Positions 53,642 to 62,109 of a stretch of 64,000 nucleotides of DNA are shown here, in pieces (the first letter of the stretch is position 1; the number at the start of each line of letters is the position of its first letter). Source of the DNA: Alteromonadaceae bacterium M269 (GTDB lineage Bacteria; Pseudomonadota; Gammaproteobacteria; Enterobacterales; Alteromonadaceae); the NCBI GenBank assembly GCA_004353515.1, contig SMNZ01000008.1:46316-110315 (forward strand). Reading direction: 5' to 3'. The translations under genes and the position numbers were made by a program. The notes under the pieces were generated by a model. It was not told the origin of the DNA, searched no databases, and saw nothing but the letters and a program-made list of their open reading frames with translations.

Positions 53642-53982
53642 GGCAAACCCACCGTTTGAAAAAAGTAAACGTAATGACTTAGTTAAAATATAAGTATTTT
53701 TTGGCTGAATTGACGCCAAAGAAGATATAACTTGTCGTTATCAGATTTAAATGACGAACTAACAACATCTTATTTCCTTGAGGATTAGGGTGCATGTCCT
53801 TTGCCTTTTGCGTGTTAGTTAATTTGGATACCAATAGTGACAGACTTTTACGTTGAGTTGAATTAGTTTTTAGCGTTCAAAATGATAGAGACAATTACTT
53901 TCTTCGAGGCGATATAAACGCAAAGACCGAATTAATCGAAGTCCCAGATATATATAGGCAACTATTGCTAGTAATTTGCCCT
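53642..53982. other. Intergenic region
   Basis: No gene or clear structure is seen. It holds the promoter of the small secreted protein gene and the 3' end of the amidase gene. Confidence 0.35.
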
Positions 53983-55530
53983 TCACTCCAAATTAGGTGG
54001 AACACGATGCTTAGTGCCTTGCTCGTAGGCATAAGATAGTTTGATCAATACCGGTTCACTATACATTCTGCCAAGAAATTGAAGTCCGGCAGGCAAGTTA
54101 CCGTATGTGTATCCCATAGGAACAGTAAAGGCAGGTTGTCCTGTATGAGGCGAGATAATTTGGTTGCTATCTCCTTTATATCCTTCTTCGAAAGCATCAA
54201 CTAAAGCCGGCTTATGGTTCCAGGTAGGGTATATCAACGCATCCAAATTCAATCGTTCCATCTCATCCTCAATAGCGTCCCGAAAAGCAACGCGCCGCAC
54301 ATCGGTATAGGCATTTTCGCAGGCAATGTCTGGGTTACTTGCTCTTCCACTGTTATCGACAAAGTAGTTCAGCGACTCTTCTGCATACTCAGAGCTAGTG
54401 CCAATACGAATGATGTCTTCTAAAGTCGTCAAAGATTCATCCTTCACAAACTCGTCCAAGTAGGCTTCAACGTCAGCTCTAAAAGAAGCACACCATTGAT
54501 CCGTTCTCAACTCGTCAAAATCTTTAACATGAACCGTATCAATAACCGTTGCGCCCAATCGCGATAAATCATCGATTGCCTTACTAAATAATTGGCTTAC
54601 TTGTGGGTCAACATCATTGTCGCTTAGCTGACGTAAAACACCGATTCGAGCTCCCTCAAGCCCATTCTTCACCAAGTATTGCAGGTAATTATCATCGACT
54701 TTCCCTTTTGAATAAGCTGTCAGAGGATCTTTCGGATCATATCCAGCAATCACATCTAAAACCCTAGCCGCATCTTCAACCGTCCGCATCATAGGTCCAG
54801 CTGTATCATTTCTTAAATACAGAGGCACAATACCGCTTCGGCTGGTCAACCCTAAAGTAGGTCTGAACCCAACCAATGCATTGTGAGAAGATGGCCCTCG
54901 GATAGAGTTACCGGTATCCGTCCCTAACCCAATCACTCCCATATTCGCGGCGATGGCAACTGCCGTGCCACCACTAGATCCCGCTGGTACATGCGCTAAG
55001 TTATAGGGGTTTCGAGTTGTGCCAGCAGTCGAGCTTTCAGTATGCATAGCACTGAACGCCCACTCAGCCATATTGGATTTGGCCAGCACAATTCCACCAG
55101 CTTCAATTAACTTTTCCAAGATGAAAGCATCGTTATCCGCAACAAAATCTTTCAGTGCTAAGGCACCAGCTGTAGTGGGTAAACCCTTAGTATTAAAATT
55201 ATCTTTAACAATAATTGGTATGCCGTGCAGAGGTCGCAACTTACCTGTGCGTTTAAACTCTTCATCGAATTTTTGAGCAATGCTGACAGCGTCAGGATTA
55301 ATCACTGTTATGGCATTAGTTTTGGAATCAAGCTGCTTAATTCTATCAATGTAAGCATTGACCAAAGCCTCACTGTTGTATTTCTGTTGCTTGTAAGCTT
55401 GGTGAATCTGCTTGATCGTCAGCTCATTTAAGTCAATAGTGTTATCAATAGCCGGGGGCTCTGCACATGACGCCAGTAGGCACAAAACAAAAATAGCTAT
55501 TGCCGACCGATAAAGCCGCTTAACCACCAT
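53983..55530 (-). CDS. Amidase-signature lipoprotein
   Basis: The protein is about 515 residues, started at ATG 55530 because AGAGGTGTTAT precedes it. Lipoprotein signal with lipobox LLASC (C about residue 22), then the amidase signature: catalytic Lys in GIPIIVKDNFNTKG, Ser cluster in PAGSSGGTAVAIAANMG and GLGTDTGNSIRGP. The Ser-cisSer-Lys triad is intact. It resembles GatA-like stand-alone amidases and peptide amidases; exported ones act on extracellular amides or peptides. Not linked to neighbours. Substrate unknown. Confidence 0.88.
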   Translation of the reverse strand: MVVKRLYRSAIAIFVLCLLASCAEPPAIDNTIDLNELTIKQIHQAYKQQKYNSEALVNAYIDRIKQLDSKTNAITVINPDAVSIAQKFDEEFKRTGKLRPLHGIPIIVKDNFNTKGLPTTAGALALKDFVADNDAFILEKLIEAGGIVLAKSNMAEWAFSAMHTESSTAGTTRNPYNLAHVPAGSSGGTAVAIAANMGVIGLGTDTGNSIRGPSSHNALVGFRPTLGLTSRSGIVPLYLRNDTAGPMMRTVEDAARVLDVIAGYDPKDPLTAYSKGKVDDNYLQYLVKNGLEGARIGVLRQLSDNDVDPQVSQLFSKAIDDLSRLGATVIDTVHVKDFDELRTDQWCASFRADVEAYLDEFVKDESLTTLEDIIRIGTSSEYAEESLNYFVDNSGRASNPDIACENAYTDVRRVAFRDAIEDEMERLNLDALIYPTWNHKPALVDAFEEGYKGDSNQIISPHTGQPAFTVPMGYTYGNLPAGLQFLGRMYSEPVLIKLSYAYEQGTKHRVPPNLE

Positions 55531-55717
55531 ATAACACCTCTTAACCATCTTATTTTTATACCTTCAAATCATAGAGATTTAACTTGGAAATGAAAATCTA
55601 TTCGCGGGAAGAAATGTTGACTCAAGTGTAAAAGGTATCGAGGCTCTGGTCGTTGTTTCTCATCCACCTAGTCGCTATTCTCTAGAAACCCTAATCAAGC
55701 TGAATTGCCTATTTCTC

Positions 55718-57445
55718 ATGCAACTACGTTTCTTACTATTATCAATTTTGATTGGTACCCAGTTATCGCTATCCCTCGCTTTTGCTCAAAAGGTGACGGT
55801 TTATAAAGGGGCTACACTGCTAGATGCATCACGAGAAAAACCGATTGAAAACGCAGTTCTTGTGATCAGCGAAGGACGTATTCAAGCTGTTGGCCCAGCT
55901 AAAGAAATTCCGATACCTCAAAATGCCAGCATTGTTGATGTGAAAGGACGTTGGATTATCCCTGGGTTAGTCGATTCACATATGCACTTTTCACAATCAG
56001 GTAGTTTATATACCAGGCCTGACGGACTTGACCTTAGAACAGTGAGATCTTACGAAAGCGACAGGGCGCATTCTGACACAGAGTTAACAAATACTTTTCG
56101 TCGCTATCTCGCATCCGGTGTAACAGCAGTTGTTGATGCGGGTGGCCCAGCTTCAAACATATCAATTCGAGAGAAAGCTAGCCAAACCAATGGGTTAGCT
56201 CCAAGAATTGCGCTTGCTGGCCCCTTACTTGCCACATTAACGCCCGCTTTCGCAGAACGTGTTGAAAGATTAGACTTAGGCAACGACCCTACGATCATCC
56301 CGGTAACAACGCCTCAGCCCAGTCGAGAGCTTGTAAAAGAGCAGTTAGCATTAAAGCCAGACATTATTAAGGTTTGGTATATTGCTTCACCTGGTCGTCC
56401 AGCAACACAAAGCTACGATACTGTCGCTGCAATTATTGATGAAGCTCATAAAAACGGCGTTCGCGTCGCAGTGCATGCAACCGAACTTGAAACAGCTCGT
56501 TTAGCAGTTAAAGCGGGGGCCGATATCTTAGTGCATACCGTTGATGACAAACCTGTAGATGACAACTTCGTTGCCGCACTAAAAGAGAAGGATGTTATTG
56601 TGATGACAACGGCTGTTGTTTACGAGCACATAGGCCAGTTGCGCTCTCGACAAGTCGAATTAACACCTATTGAAAAGACACTAGGAGACCCATTTGTTAT
56701 ATCGACTTGGGAGGAAACTTCCCCGGAAAACAAAAGTCCCGCCATTGCTGAAGCCATTAATGCTCGAGTAGAAACAATTCTTAGCAACCTTAAAACATTA
56801 GCTGATGCAGGCGTTCGAGTCGCAGTGGGCACTGACGCAGGCAATCCAGGAACTTTGCATGGCCCATCCATTCATCGAGAGCTTGCGTTACTGGAAGGAG
56901 CAGGGTTTACACCTAAACAGATTTTAAAAGCCGCAACAAAAGATGCTGCTGGCGTCTTTTCTGAAAGCGTGGACTTCGGAACATTAGAAACAGGCAATAA
57001 AGCGGATTTCCTTGTCCTGAATGCTGATCCAATGCTTAGTGTTAATGCTTATCAAGCGATCGATACTGTTGTCTTAAACGGTCATGCACGATCACCAGAA
57101 ACATTAGCACCATTCTCGCCAGCAGCTCTGGTTCAAAAGCAACTCGATGCCTATAACGCACATGACATTGATGCATTTGCAGCAACTTATTCAGAAGATG
57201 TCGAGCTATTTAACCTGCCTCAAGTAGAGCCTTCATCGACTGGGCGCAAAGCACTCAGATCATCCTATGGCAGCTTTTTTAAAGAAGTTAAACCCCATTG
57301 TCGCGCTCTATCACGAATCGTAGAAGGGAATTTTGTCATCGACCAAGAATTCTGCCAGTTTGGAGAAGGCAGATTACGAGCTACAGCCGTCTATCAAGTT
57401 GAAGATGGGTTAATTCGCCGAGTTTGGTTTGCCAGCAGGCGATAG
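55718..57445 (+). CDS. Exported amidohydrolase fused to a SnoaL-like domain
   Basis: The 575-residue protein has a signal peptide (to SLAFAQ), an imidazolonepropionase-like amidohydrolase domain (about residues 25-455) with VDSHMHFSQSG (metal His pair), VAVHATE, ADILVHTVDD and AVGTDAGNPG (metal Asp), then a C-terminal SnoaL/NTF2-like domain (about 465-575: AYNAHDIDAFAATYSEDVE). Fusions of this kind are uncommon to my knowledge. It should hydrolyse cyclic amides or dipeptides in the periplasm. No Shine-Dalgarno is visible before the ATG. Stands alone. Confidence 0.85.
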   Translation: MQLRFLLLSILIGTQLSLSLAFAQKVTVYKGATLLDASREKPIENAVLVISEGRIQAVGPAKEIPIPQNASIVDVKGRWIIPGLVDSHMHFSQSGSLYTRPDGLDLRTVRSYESDRAHSDTELTNTFRRYLASGVTAVVDAGGPASNISIREKASQTNGLAPRIALAGPLLATLTPAFAERVERLDLGNDPTIIPVTTPQPSRELVKEQLALKPDIIKVWYIASPGRPATQSYDTVAAIIDEAHKNGVRVAVHATELETARLAVKAGADILVHTVDDKPVDDNFVAALKEKDVIVMTTAVVYEHIGQLRSRQVELTPIEKTLGDPFVISTWEETSPENKSPAIAEAINARVETILSNLKTLADAGVRVAVGTDAGNPGTLHGPSIHRELALLEGAGFTPKQILKAATKDAAGVFSESVDFGTLETGNKADFLVLNADPMLSVNAYQAIDTVVLNGHARSPETLAPFSPAALVQKQLDAYNAHDIDAFAATYSEDVELFNLPQVEPSSTGRKALRSSYGSFFKEVKPHCRALSRIVEGNFVIDQEFCQFGEGRLRATAVYQVEDGLIRRVWFASRR

Positions 57446-57544
57446 ATAACTCTTGTCTCTTTTGGAAGCCAGTGTTACAGATACCGAATAACGTTAATAA
57501 CACTGGCTTTAATTTAAAACAAAGCCTAATTAATAGCCGCCTTT

Positions 57545-58435
57545 TTATTTACAATTCTGATTATAAAAATCCACTAATGCTTGCACTTCATTAAGGTCAA
57601 ATCGTAAAGCATTTTCGTCGTAGTTGCCGTCTGAGTAGTCACAGCCACCAAGGTAGTCTTTTAGCTTCGAGGCTTTACGCTTTTCTTTCACCAGTGGTCC
57701 GAATTTAAAATTGAAGGCTTTTTTCTGCTTACTACTTTTAATAAAGAAAGCTTTCGATGCGGGCTCTTGGTAAACAGAAAGAGTTCCATTAACTGAAACT
57801 TCGCGCATAAACTTGTTCCCCTGATTAACGCTTATCTCAAGCGCATCATTACCCGCAGCCGCTAATAATCCATTACTTTTAATTTGTAATCCTTGGTAGC
57901 AGCTCTCCTGACCTTCTTCAACATACACACAAAAACGATTATTTTTCTTAGCAGACAACGTCTTACGCTTCATTTTTTGTTTGCTGTTGAGGTAATCAAT
58001 TCTTATCTTCGCCCCTTCGCCATCACCACTTAAGTCAATAATGTTTGGACCACTAAAAGGGTCATCAGGGTCGTATACGTCCAGCTCTTCAAACATCACT
58101 GTAATCTTCCCATCGTAACGCTCACCTTTGTAATCAATGGCATACCCTTCCTGTTCATAAAGATTGGACGAATTTGCCTTAGCAGCCTCGTAGTTAATCC
58201 GAGCTTCAGCTTTAACACCGGCTTTGTATTGAGCTAATATCTCTTGTGCTTGATGCCCCATACGAATATCACGCGTATGCAGACGGCGAACAAGTTCGAC
58301 AACGAACTCTCGAGTGCCATAGAGGGAACCAGGGCTGAAGTTGTTTTTCGACTCGTAAAGCATAGGCTCATTAAGAAACTGAGAATCAACCTTTACTTCG
58401 TCAAAAGGGTTTTGGGTCACAGTTGCTATTTTCAC
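57545..58435 (-). CDS. C-terminal part of a gene split at an A7 run, unknown function
   Basis: The 296-residue frame begins at a GTG with no ribosome binding site, and its frame stays open upstream through 58543, overlapping the end of the next gene. The upstream codons look coding (GLIGAYRFSDAKTLVLRDLD). It has no signal peptide of its own, while the preceding gene in another frame does. Contents: a lysine-rich, beta-rich protein with VYVEEGQESCYQGLQ and LGGCDYSDGN. I infer it is the C-terminal part of one protein of about 515 residues joined by a -1 frameshift. Confidence 0.6.
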   Translation of the reverse strand: MKIATVTQNPFDEVKVDSQFLNEPMLYESKNNFSPGSLYGTREFVVELVRRLHTRDIRMGHQAQEILAQYKAGVKAEARINYEAAKANSSNLYEQEGYAIDYKGERYDGKITVMFEELDVYDPDDPFSGPNIIDLSGDGEGAKIRIDYLNSKQKMKRKTLSAKKNNRFCVYVEEGQESCYQGLQIKSNGLLAAAGNDALEISVNQGNKFMREVSVNGTLSVYQEPASKAFFIKSSKQKKAFNFKFGPLVKEKRKASKLKDYLGGCDYSDGNYDENALRFDLNEVQALVDFYNQNCK

Positions 58436-58491
58436 ATCATCTAAATCACGTAAGACAAGTGTCTTTGCATCTGAGAATCGATAAGCTCCGA

Positions 58492-59091
58492 TTAAACCTT
58501 CAGGTAACTTAGCGCTCTCATCAGATTTTCTGAATATTTTTTTGCATCTGCATCTACTGTTATTCCTAAAGATGCGGTCTTTTGAAACTGCGCTTCTTGC
58601 TCAGCTAAATCCGCGGCAGCCGCAATTTGTTTTTGCTGGCTTGCACGAACTCTTTGTTGTGAAAAGTACTCATCAAGCTTGCTTTGATTGACAACTCCTT
58701 TTGCATCGAAAAAACCAAGGCGTTTCATAAGAAATTCCGTAACGGCCTTCTTCACGCTCAAGGTAAAGGAAATATACTCTAAGTCGACTTCATTGGCGTA
58801 TGAGCTACCATCGGTTTTCAGTACCAACCATTGAAATGAGTTCTCATCATCCACCCGTTCAAAAAGATAGGATGCAGTAACAAATACCTTGCCTGAGCTG
58901 GTATCAGTGAAGATATAAGTATCGGTATCATCCTTTTCGACCTTCAGCGGCGTTTTCTTTTTATCGATATAGATGAAGTCTCGTTTAATTTTTACCTTAT
59001 TCGCAAGGGCATCGAATGGTGTAAACAGGAGGGCTGCTATAAATGCAAACGTCAAACTCTGTAAAAAGTACTTCTTGATAACAGTGCTCAT
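58492..59091 (-). CDS. Secreted N-terminal part of the split gene
   Basis: The 199-residue frame has AAGGAATCAG before its ATG and a signal peptide (KKYFLQSLTFAFIAALLFTPFDALA). The body is beta-rich (VKIKRDFIYIDKKKTPLKVE) and ends in a helical segment (EYFSQQRVRASQQKQIAAAADLAEQEAQ). Its C-terminal codons run through A7 and stop at 58492-58494 after 14 further residues. The downstream frame follows directly, so this is likely the 5' part of the split gene. No family recognised. Confidence 0.6.
   Translation of the reverse strand: MSTVIKKYFLQSLTFAFIAALLFTPFDALANKVKIKRDFIYIDKKKTPLKVEKDDTDTYIFTDTSSGKVFVTASYLFERVDDENSFQWLVLKTDGSSYANEVDLEYISFTLSVKKAVTEFLMKRLGFFDAKGVVNQSKLDEYFSQQRVRASQQKQIAAAADLAEQEAQFQKTASLGITVDADAKKYSENLMRALSYLKV
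58537..58543 (-). other. A7 slippery heptamer at the frame junction
   Basis: Minus-strand A-AAA-AAA is in the exact phase of a classical -1 slippery site: frame 0 reads GCA AAA AAA TAT, and a -1 shift reads AAA AAA ATA TTC, the frame of the downstream part. A one-base loss from an A8 run would look the same. Confidence 0.65.
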
Positions 59092-59266
59092 CTGATTCCT
59101 TTTATTATTTTATTTCGTAACTTTCAGCTTTAGCATAACGAAAAGAATCTGATGAATAAACACCCACAGCGTATCGTCCAAGCTATACAACAATAGAGAA
59201 GACAGACAAATAAACTCTATCTAATTAAGCGCTTACCTCTCTAACAGGATAATCTTAAATACTTAA

Positions 59267-59752
59267 CTACTCGTTTGAGCTAGACGATAAGTCACTTCGG
59301 ACTTGGCGAGCATATTCCGCAGAGACAGTATCGTTACTTCTGTTATCCCAGGCATTTCGGACATAGCTAAGGAGATCAGCCACTTGATTATCATCCAAAC
59401 TTTTGGCGAAAGAAGGCATTGCACTGCGACCAGATAGAACAACTTTTATTACATCTTGGCTGTCACTGGTGGCAACTAATGGGTTTCTATTAAGAGCAGG
59501 AGCACCGACAAGCGCTTGCCCTTGACCTTCACTCAAATGACAAGCCGCGCAGGTGCTACGGTAAACTTGATAGCCTCGGTCAAGTTGCTTCAGCTGTTCT
59601 GCGGTCCAGGTAACATCAGGTCTCGCCCAACGTTGTTCAGGAGTTAATTCTGATCTTGGATCTTTTCTCTCACTACACCCTGCTATTAAGCCAATAAGAA
59701 CAAAGGCTAATAATCCCAAACCCTTACTGCTTATTTTTGTATTTCGTGTCAT
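59267..59752 (-). CDS. Lipoprotein cytochrome c
   Basis: The 161-residue protein has a lipoprotein signal (LLAFVLIGLIAGC, lipid Cys C26) and one haem-binding CAACH (C68, C71, H72) with distal Met M112 (SAMPSF). Single-domain class I cytochrome c with the LADLLSYVRN-type ending (VADLLSYVRNAW). Tethered to the membrane facing the periplasm, it would carry electrons to an oxidase or other acceptor; no oxidase gene is adjacent. Confidence 0.9.
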   Translation of the reverse strand: MTRNTKISSKGLGLLAFVLIGLIAGCSERKDPRSELTPEQRWARPDVTWTAEQLKQLDRGYQVYRSTCAACHLSEGQGQALVGAPALNRNPLVATSDSQDVIKVVLSGRSAMPSFAKSLDDNQVADLLSYVRNAWDNRSNDTVSAEYARQVRSDLSSSSNE

Positions 59753-59837
59753 TTATATAATTCTCTACTTCGCTCTGCATAATATGGAACGACTTACTTC
59801 ATATTCTTATTCGTTAATATATTTGCTTAATCTCAGG

Positions 59838-60089
59838 TTACTTAGCAAACACCTTACCGCCAATCATTTTAAAAGTCGGGGTTCCTCTTATCAGAGTATC
59901 TCTCGCAAATTGAGCATTACATTTAGGACAATGACAAGGTTGAGTCGTAAAGTCCTTTTCAATACGTTCTTTAAAGCATTTCACTAGAGCCCCTTTACCA
60001 CCTTTACGATAGCGAAATAGCTGTGTACGGCATTGTTGGCAATAGATATCGACGGTGGTCGTCGGGCCTTTTTTATTGGGTTTTGCCAT
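59838..60089 (-). CDS. Zinc-ribbon-like small protein
   Basis: The 83-residue protein starts at ATG 60089 (MAKPNKKGP); a TTG at 60134 is possible but adds a non-conserved tail. Two CxxC pairs (YCQQCRTQ and HCPKCNAQF) would bind one zinc as in zinc ribbons, separated by a basic loop. Role unknown; nucleic-acid binding or a metal-binding structural role is speculative. No clear SD for this start. Confidence 0.65.
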   Translation of the reverse strand: MAKPNKKGPTTTVDIYCQQCRTQLFRYRKGGKGALVKCFKERIEKDFTTQPCHCPKCNAQFARDTLIRGTPTFKMIGGKVFAK

Positions 60090-60182
60090 TGTTTCTGCGT
60101 GTTGCTCCAAGCAACTTTGTTTGAGTAGTACCAAGGAGATACTCTACCTTGTACTCCAGCTAATTACCTAACTTTAAAGATG

Positions 60183-60563
60183 TTAGTCAGACTGCAAACT
60201 ATACCCTTTAAAATACCCTTTGGAATCGAAAGTAACGATTAGCCACTCGGAGTCGATGGCCATATAGGAATCTCTCTGAGGACCGGTGGGATAAGACAAG
60301 CTAGGACCGTCTCTATCTGGATCCATTTTATTGGAAGACTCTCCTAAAATATCGATAACATCCCTTCTTGTTTTATTTGGGAGGTGATTATCAATGAGAT
60401 CTCCAAGCATTTTCTGCCTCAATGTCACACTTTTATCGTTTATATCAAGAGCATAATCACTTTTCCAAACCTCACTTGAAAAGCTCATTGAATACGATTC
60501 CTTAGGGAGCTTATGACACCCCAAAAGAGAAAACACTATGATTAGTATGCTTAAAAGCTTCAT
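60183..60563 (-). CDS. Small lipoprotein, BamE/SmpA-like fold
   Basis: The 126-residue protein has a lipoprotein signal (LLSILIIVFSLLGC, Cys 16). The segment DLIDNHLPNKTRRDVIDILGES resembles the helical start of the BamE/SmpA/OmlA fold, followed by beta strands (WLIVTFDSKGYFKGY). It is an outer-membrane lipoprotein candidate. Not BamE itself, since surrounding residues differ. GGA lies before the ATG. Confidence 0.6.
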   Translation of the reverse strand: MKLLSILIIVFSLLGCHKLPKESYSMSFSSEVWKSDYALDINDKSVTLRQKMLGDLIDNHLPNKTRRDVIDILGESSNKMDPDRDGPSLSYPTGPQRDSYMAIDSEWLIVTFDSKGYFKGYSLQSD

Positions 60564-60599
60564 ATATCCGTTCGGCTATTAGCAAAAAGAGGATTACTA

Positions 60600-60782
60600 T
60601 CAGAAGGCTTCATTATCATCAATACACTCAAAACCTTTAGAATCAACACGCTTGATATTGTCTTGAGAGCCGCATTGCTCCATTGCCATTTTTTGATGAG
60701 TATTTGTATTATAAGCCTTAGCTATTGAGCCGAGTCCTAAAACAGCAACAGTAAAAATTACCGCTTTCTTAAACTTAGACAT
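60600..60782 (-). CDS. Very small exported protein
   Basis: Sixty residues: a signal-like hydrophobic stretch (KKAVIFTVAVLGLGSIAKA) and a 40-residue tail with two Cys (MEQCGSQ, FECIDD). AAGGAACAAAG gives a good start. No family recognised. Between two other small genes. Confidence 0.5.
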   Translation of the reverse strand: MSKFKKAVIFTVAVLGLGSIAKAYNTNTHQKMAMEQCGSQDNIKRVDSKGFECIDDNEAF

Positions 60783-60844
60783 CTTTGTTCCTTTTTAAGA
60801 AGACAGCCTCAGCAAGAGGCATATGATTTAAGATCTTATAGCTT

Positions 60845-61057
60845 TTAACAGCCACCATCGGCGCCAGAAGCATCTCCACCAAAGATGACGGAAGAACCTC
60901 CAGATTTTGATGACTTTTTGCTGGGTAATGTACCAACAAAAGCCAAGAAACAAAGGGAAATAATAGCAAAAGAATAAGACCAAACTTGGGTAGCAAACCC
61001 TGCATAAACCGCAAAGGCCAAGATAAGTAACAATAAAAACCTAAACACTTTCTTCAT
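60845..61057 (-). CDS. Small membrane protein with Gly/Ser tail
   Basis: The 70-residue protein has two TM stretches (about residues 5-22, 27-43) and a tail SGGSSVIFGGDASGADGGC. AAGGAACG precedes the ATG. Similar in plan to 52470-52733. Role unknown. Confidence 0.55.
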   Translation of the reverse strand: MKKVFRFLLLLILAFAVYAGFATQVWSYSFAIISLCFLAFVGTLPSKKSSKSGGSSVIFGGDASGADGGC

Positions 61058-61124
61058 TCTAAACGTTCCTTATATTAATAAGCGTTCGAATTTATAGTCT
61101 TTAGTTGAATGCTTTTATTACAAG

Positions 61125-61406
61125 CTATTTAGATTTATCAAGATTCTTTTTGTGGAGGTAAACGTGAATCGATTGGGCGCCGAAACACATCGCCATAATT
61201 AAAAACGTAATAAAGTCGCCCGTTTTATTGTTAAGGATATTGATAGGAATAATAGACTCACTAACAAGATAAAGAAGGCACATTCCTGCCATTACCCAAG
61301 TGAGTACTTTGATAGGTAACGGATAGTTTTTGTACGCATGCACTCGCGTATTTATCATTAAATAGATATTGAATATCAAAACTAGAGCGACAAAAACCGT
61401 TTTCAT
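61125..61406 (-). CDS. Small three-TM membrane protein
   Basis: The protein is about 93 residues, started at the ATG at 61406 (GGACACG upstream). TM segments about residues 4-20, 33-51, 64-82 with a polar tail (YLHKKNLDKSK). Codons upstream to 61508 lack a start signal and are not counted. Unknown function. Confidence 0.5.
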   Translation of the reverse strand: MKTVFVALVLIFNIYLMINTRVHAYKNYPLPIKVLTWVMAGMCLLYLVSESIIPINILNNKTGDFITFLIMAMCFGAQSIHVYLHKKNLDKSK

Positions 61407-61563
61407 CGTGTCCACAGCACGCGTCTCCTTTGTTACAGCAACATATAAGAAGGACTCTCTACTCTCTTTAAACCTTATATGCTCAAACTTGGTGTATGTT
61501 GATATCAAACCTTGAATAGGTTTACCAATTCCCTGAGCTAGACGACTGTATATCTGCGATTAA

Positions 61564-61801
61564 CTAACCCGAACTAGGAATAAGAGTTGTCGACAGGATA
61601 TCAACATAACTTATTAGGTATCAATAAGTTAACACCTCCAATGAGCAAAAATGGGCTCACATTTTGGGCGAGTACTGATATTTTTGTTCCTTGCAATGCG
61701 GGAATCAGATTGTTTAGTCATTCTAAACACCTGATGAATAAAGCAGTAAGGGGCCAAAATAGACGTAGTCGAAGGCATCGCTTATCCCTAGTTCGGGTTA
61801 G
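61564..61801. mobile_element. MITE-like 238-bp inverted-repeat element
   Basis: Terminal 21-bp inverted repeats: CTAACCCGAACTAGGAATAA (61564-61583, plus G) and its complement at 61781-61801 with one mismatch. The interior carries nested hairpins: TAACTTATT/AATAAGTTA (61607-61631) and GTTTAG-TCATT-CTAAAC inside ATCAG/CTGAT. No protein frame of note. The right repeat supplies the TAA stop of the next gene. No target-site duplication was seen. Fits a miniature non-autonomous transposon, but IS parentage is unknown. Confidence 0.6.
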
Positions 61802-62082
61802 CCAACAACCTGATAAACACCAAGCCCTTCAGTTGCCCAATAGCCCATCAGTAAAACAAGCTTAGTGTTAGCGAATATTTGACTGTAGATTTTCACTTTA
61901 GCGCGATCGACAAAAGGCTGGTTTTCATGGTGGCGTTTTAAGGCGCTGAATGTTGAGTAAATCAGTGCAATGAGCATTGGATATAGAAAGATATCAATAG
62001 AGGTTACGCCATAAGACGCAGCAGGAATGCTTATTAATAGAAATCCCCATAGGTTCACCATGGGGAATTTAGATCGCTTCAT
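61798..62082 (-). CDS. Small membrane protein ending in the MITE-like repeat
   Basis: The 94-residue protein has three TM segments (about residues 10-26, 27-44, 76-92). The stop codon (TAA at 61798-61800) lies in the terminal repeat, so the original C-terminus may have been different. No clear Shine-Dalgarno. Directly downstream of the AgmX-like gene on the same strand. Function unknown. Confidence 0.5.
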   Translation of the reverse strand: MKRSKFPMVNLWGFLLISIPAASYGVTSIDIFLYPMLIALIYSTFSALKRHHENQPFVDRAKVKIYSQIFANTKLVLLMGYWATEGLGVYQVVG

Positions 62083-62109
62083 TTTTATTATTATTGTTTT
62101 TCTAAAAGA

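Noticed and set aside
60775-61014. 79-codon minus frame overlapping the small membrane gene
   Set aside because: The overlapping frame at 60845-61057 has a ribosome binding site and typical small-membrane-protein layout; this one is its shadow.
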